From: SKLM01 sp964450435
Lineage (GTDB): Bacteria; Chloroflexota; Anaerolineae; B4-G1
Direction of reading: 5' to 3'
Assembly: GCA_964450435.1 (NCBI GenBank)
Contig: CAYVCX010000104.1
Location: 1-5,776, forward strand
DNA length: 5,776 nt
The notes under the pieces are model-generated. The model did no database searches and had not been told where the DNA came from. It saw only the letters and a list, made by a program, of their open reading frames with translations. The position numbers and the translations under genes are program-made. This document shows positions 5,580 through 5,776 of this stretch, piece by piece. How positions within the stretch are numbered: position 1 is the stretch's first letter; each line of letters starts with the position of its first letter.

Positions 5580-5776
5580 TCACTCCGCACGCCTGCTTCC
5601 GGGAGTATACCACGCGTCAAGCAGCTGGACAGCGAGGGCTTCGACTCCAAGGGCATGGATCTTGAGACGTGCCTGCACAGCATTCGATTGCCAGACGGGG
5701 TTCTCGCAGGCGGCTGCGTGGGCATCAGCCCAGACGAAGCACAACCCGGAAACGTATGCTAGAAGACAACATCTTC
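5580..5776 (-). CDS. C-terminal fragment of an unidentified protein (start beyond right edge)
   Basis: The minus-strand frame is open from the right edge to TGA at 5580-5582, giving 64 residues and no ATG. I do not recognise the family. The composition is protein-like: WADAHAAACENPVWQ is followed by a helical-looking segment (NAVQARLKIHALGVEALAVQ) ending in LLDAWYTPGSRRAE. From 5736 leftwards the codons mostly end in G or C, as in the neighbouring genes; the first dozen codons at the edge are less typical. No transmembrane segment or metal motif is evident. The stop lies 45 bases before the earliest RmlD-like start, so the two could share a transcript. A longer view to the right is needed to confirm it is a gene rather than a chance open frame of this length. 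Confidence 0.55.
   Translation of the reverse strand, partial: RCCLLAYVSGLCFVWADAHAAACENPVWQSNAVQARLKIHALGVEALAVQLLDAWYTPGSRRAE
5604..5612 (-). promoter_or_regulatory. Possible extended -10 promoter element before the RmlD-like gene
   Basis: The minus strand contains TGG followed by TATACT (5604-5609), an extended -10 pattern with five of six consensus bases. No good -35 lies 16-18 bases upstream; the TTGACG at 5615-5620 is far too close. Transcription from here would give a leader of about 65 to 80 bases. The site overlaps codons for Trp-Tyr-Thr of the upstream fragment, so chance is a real possibility. Confidence 0.3.

Noticed and set aside
5655..5762. Small plus-strand ORF of 35 residues with a plausible amino-acid mix
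   Set aside because: Its codons are in exact register with the minus-strand fragment at 5580-5776, so its good third-position bias can be a mirror effect. It has no ribosome site.
5762..5776. Inverted repeat GAAGA-CAACA-TCTTC at the right edge
   Set aside because: Five base pairs at the cut edge, inside an open frame, are not enough to claim a terminator or insertion-sequence end.

Overview
The window looks like ordinary chromosome from a GC-rich bacterium. All supported genes lie on the minus strand, so they read from the right edge towards the left. The best hint to lineage is the MiaB protein. Its N-terminus (KYYIWTIGCQMN), its GQIIDRYG segment in place of the usual GQNVxxY, and its C-terminal ITWTGPWS resemble, from memory, MiaB proteins of Chloroflexota (Anaerolineae or Thermomicrobia type). 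That assignment is an inference and has not been tested by a search. No RNA gene, mobile element, CRISPR array, integrase or phage gene was seen.

Right to left (the direction of transcription), the layout is as follows. (1) 5776-5580: an open frame without a start that looks like the C-terminal 64 residues of an unidentified protein. (2) 5534-4590: an NAD(P)-dependent short-chain reductase of the RmlD (dTDP-4-dehydrorhamnose reductase-like) family. It has no ATG or GTG start, and an internal Shine-Dalgarno sequence points to a possible CTG start. (3) 4589-4432: a 158-nt gap with a strong imperfect hairpin and a promoter-like pair ending six bases before the next gene. (4) 4431-3106: miaB, a complete radical SAM tRNA methylthiotransferase with a GTG start, possibly translated from a leaderless mRNA. 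(5) 3105-2980: a 126-nt gap carrying an almost perfect sigma70-type promoter. (6) 2979-553: a complete penicillin-acylase-family N-terminal-nucleophile hydrolase with an N-terminal membrane or export segment. (7) 524-1: the N-terminal 174 residues of a creatininase-family amidohydrolase, cut by the left edge.

The genes probably form at least two or three transcription units. The acylase and creatininase genes are 28 nt apart, share the promoter at 3022-3050, and both encode hydrolases acting on amide or related C-N bonds. A role of the pair in using or detoxifying an amide substrate is reasonable, but the substrate cannot be read from the sequence. The miaB and RmlD-like genes look independent of that pair. 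I did not find a clear new biological system. The points most worth checking concern gene starts and promoter architecture, the unusual ligand motif of the creatininase-like protein, and the unidentified C-terminal fragment.
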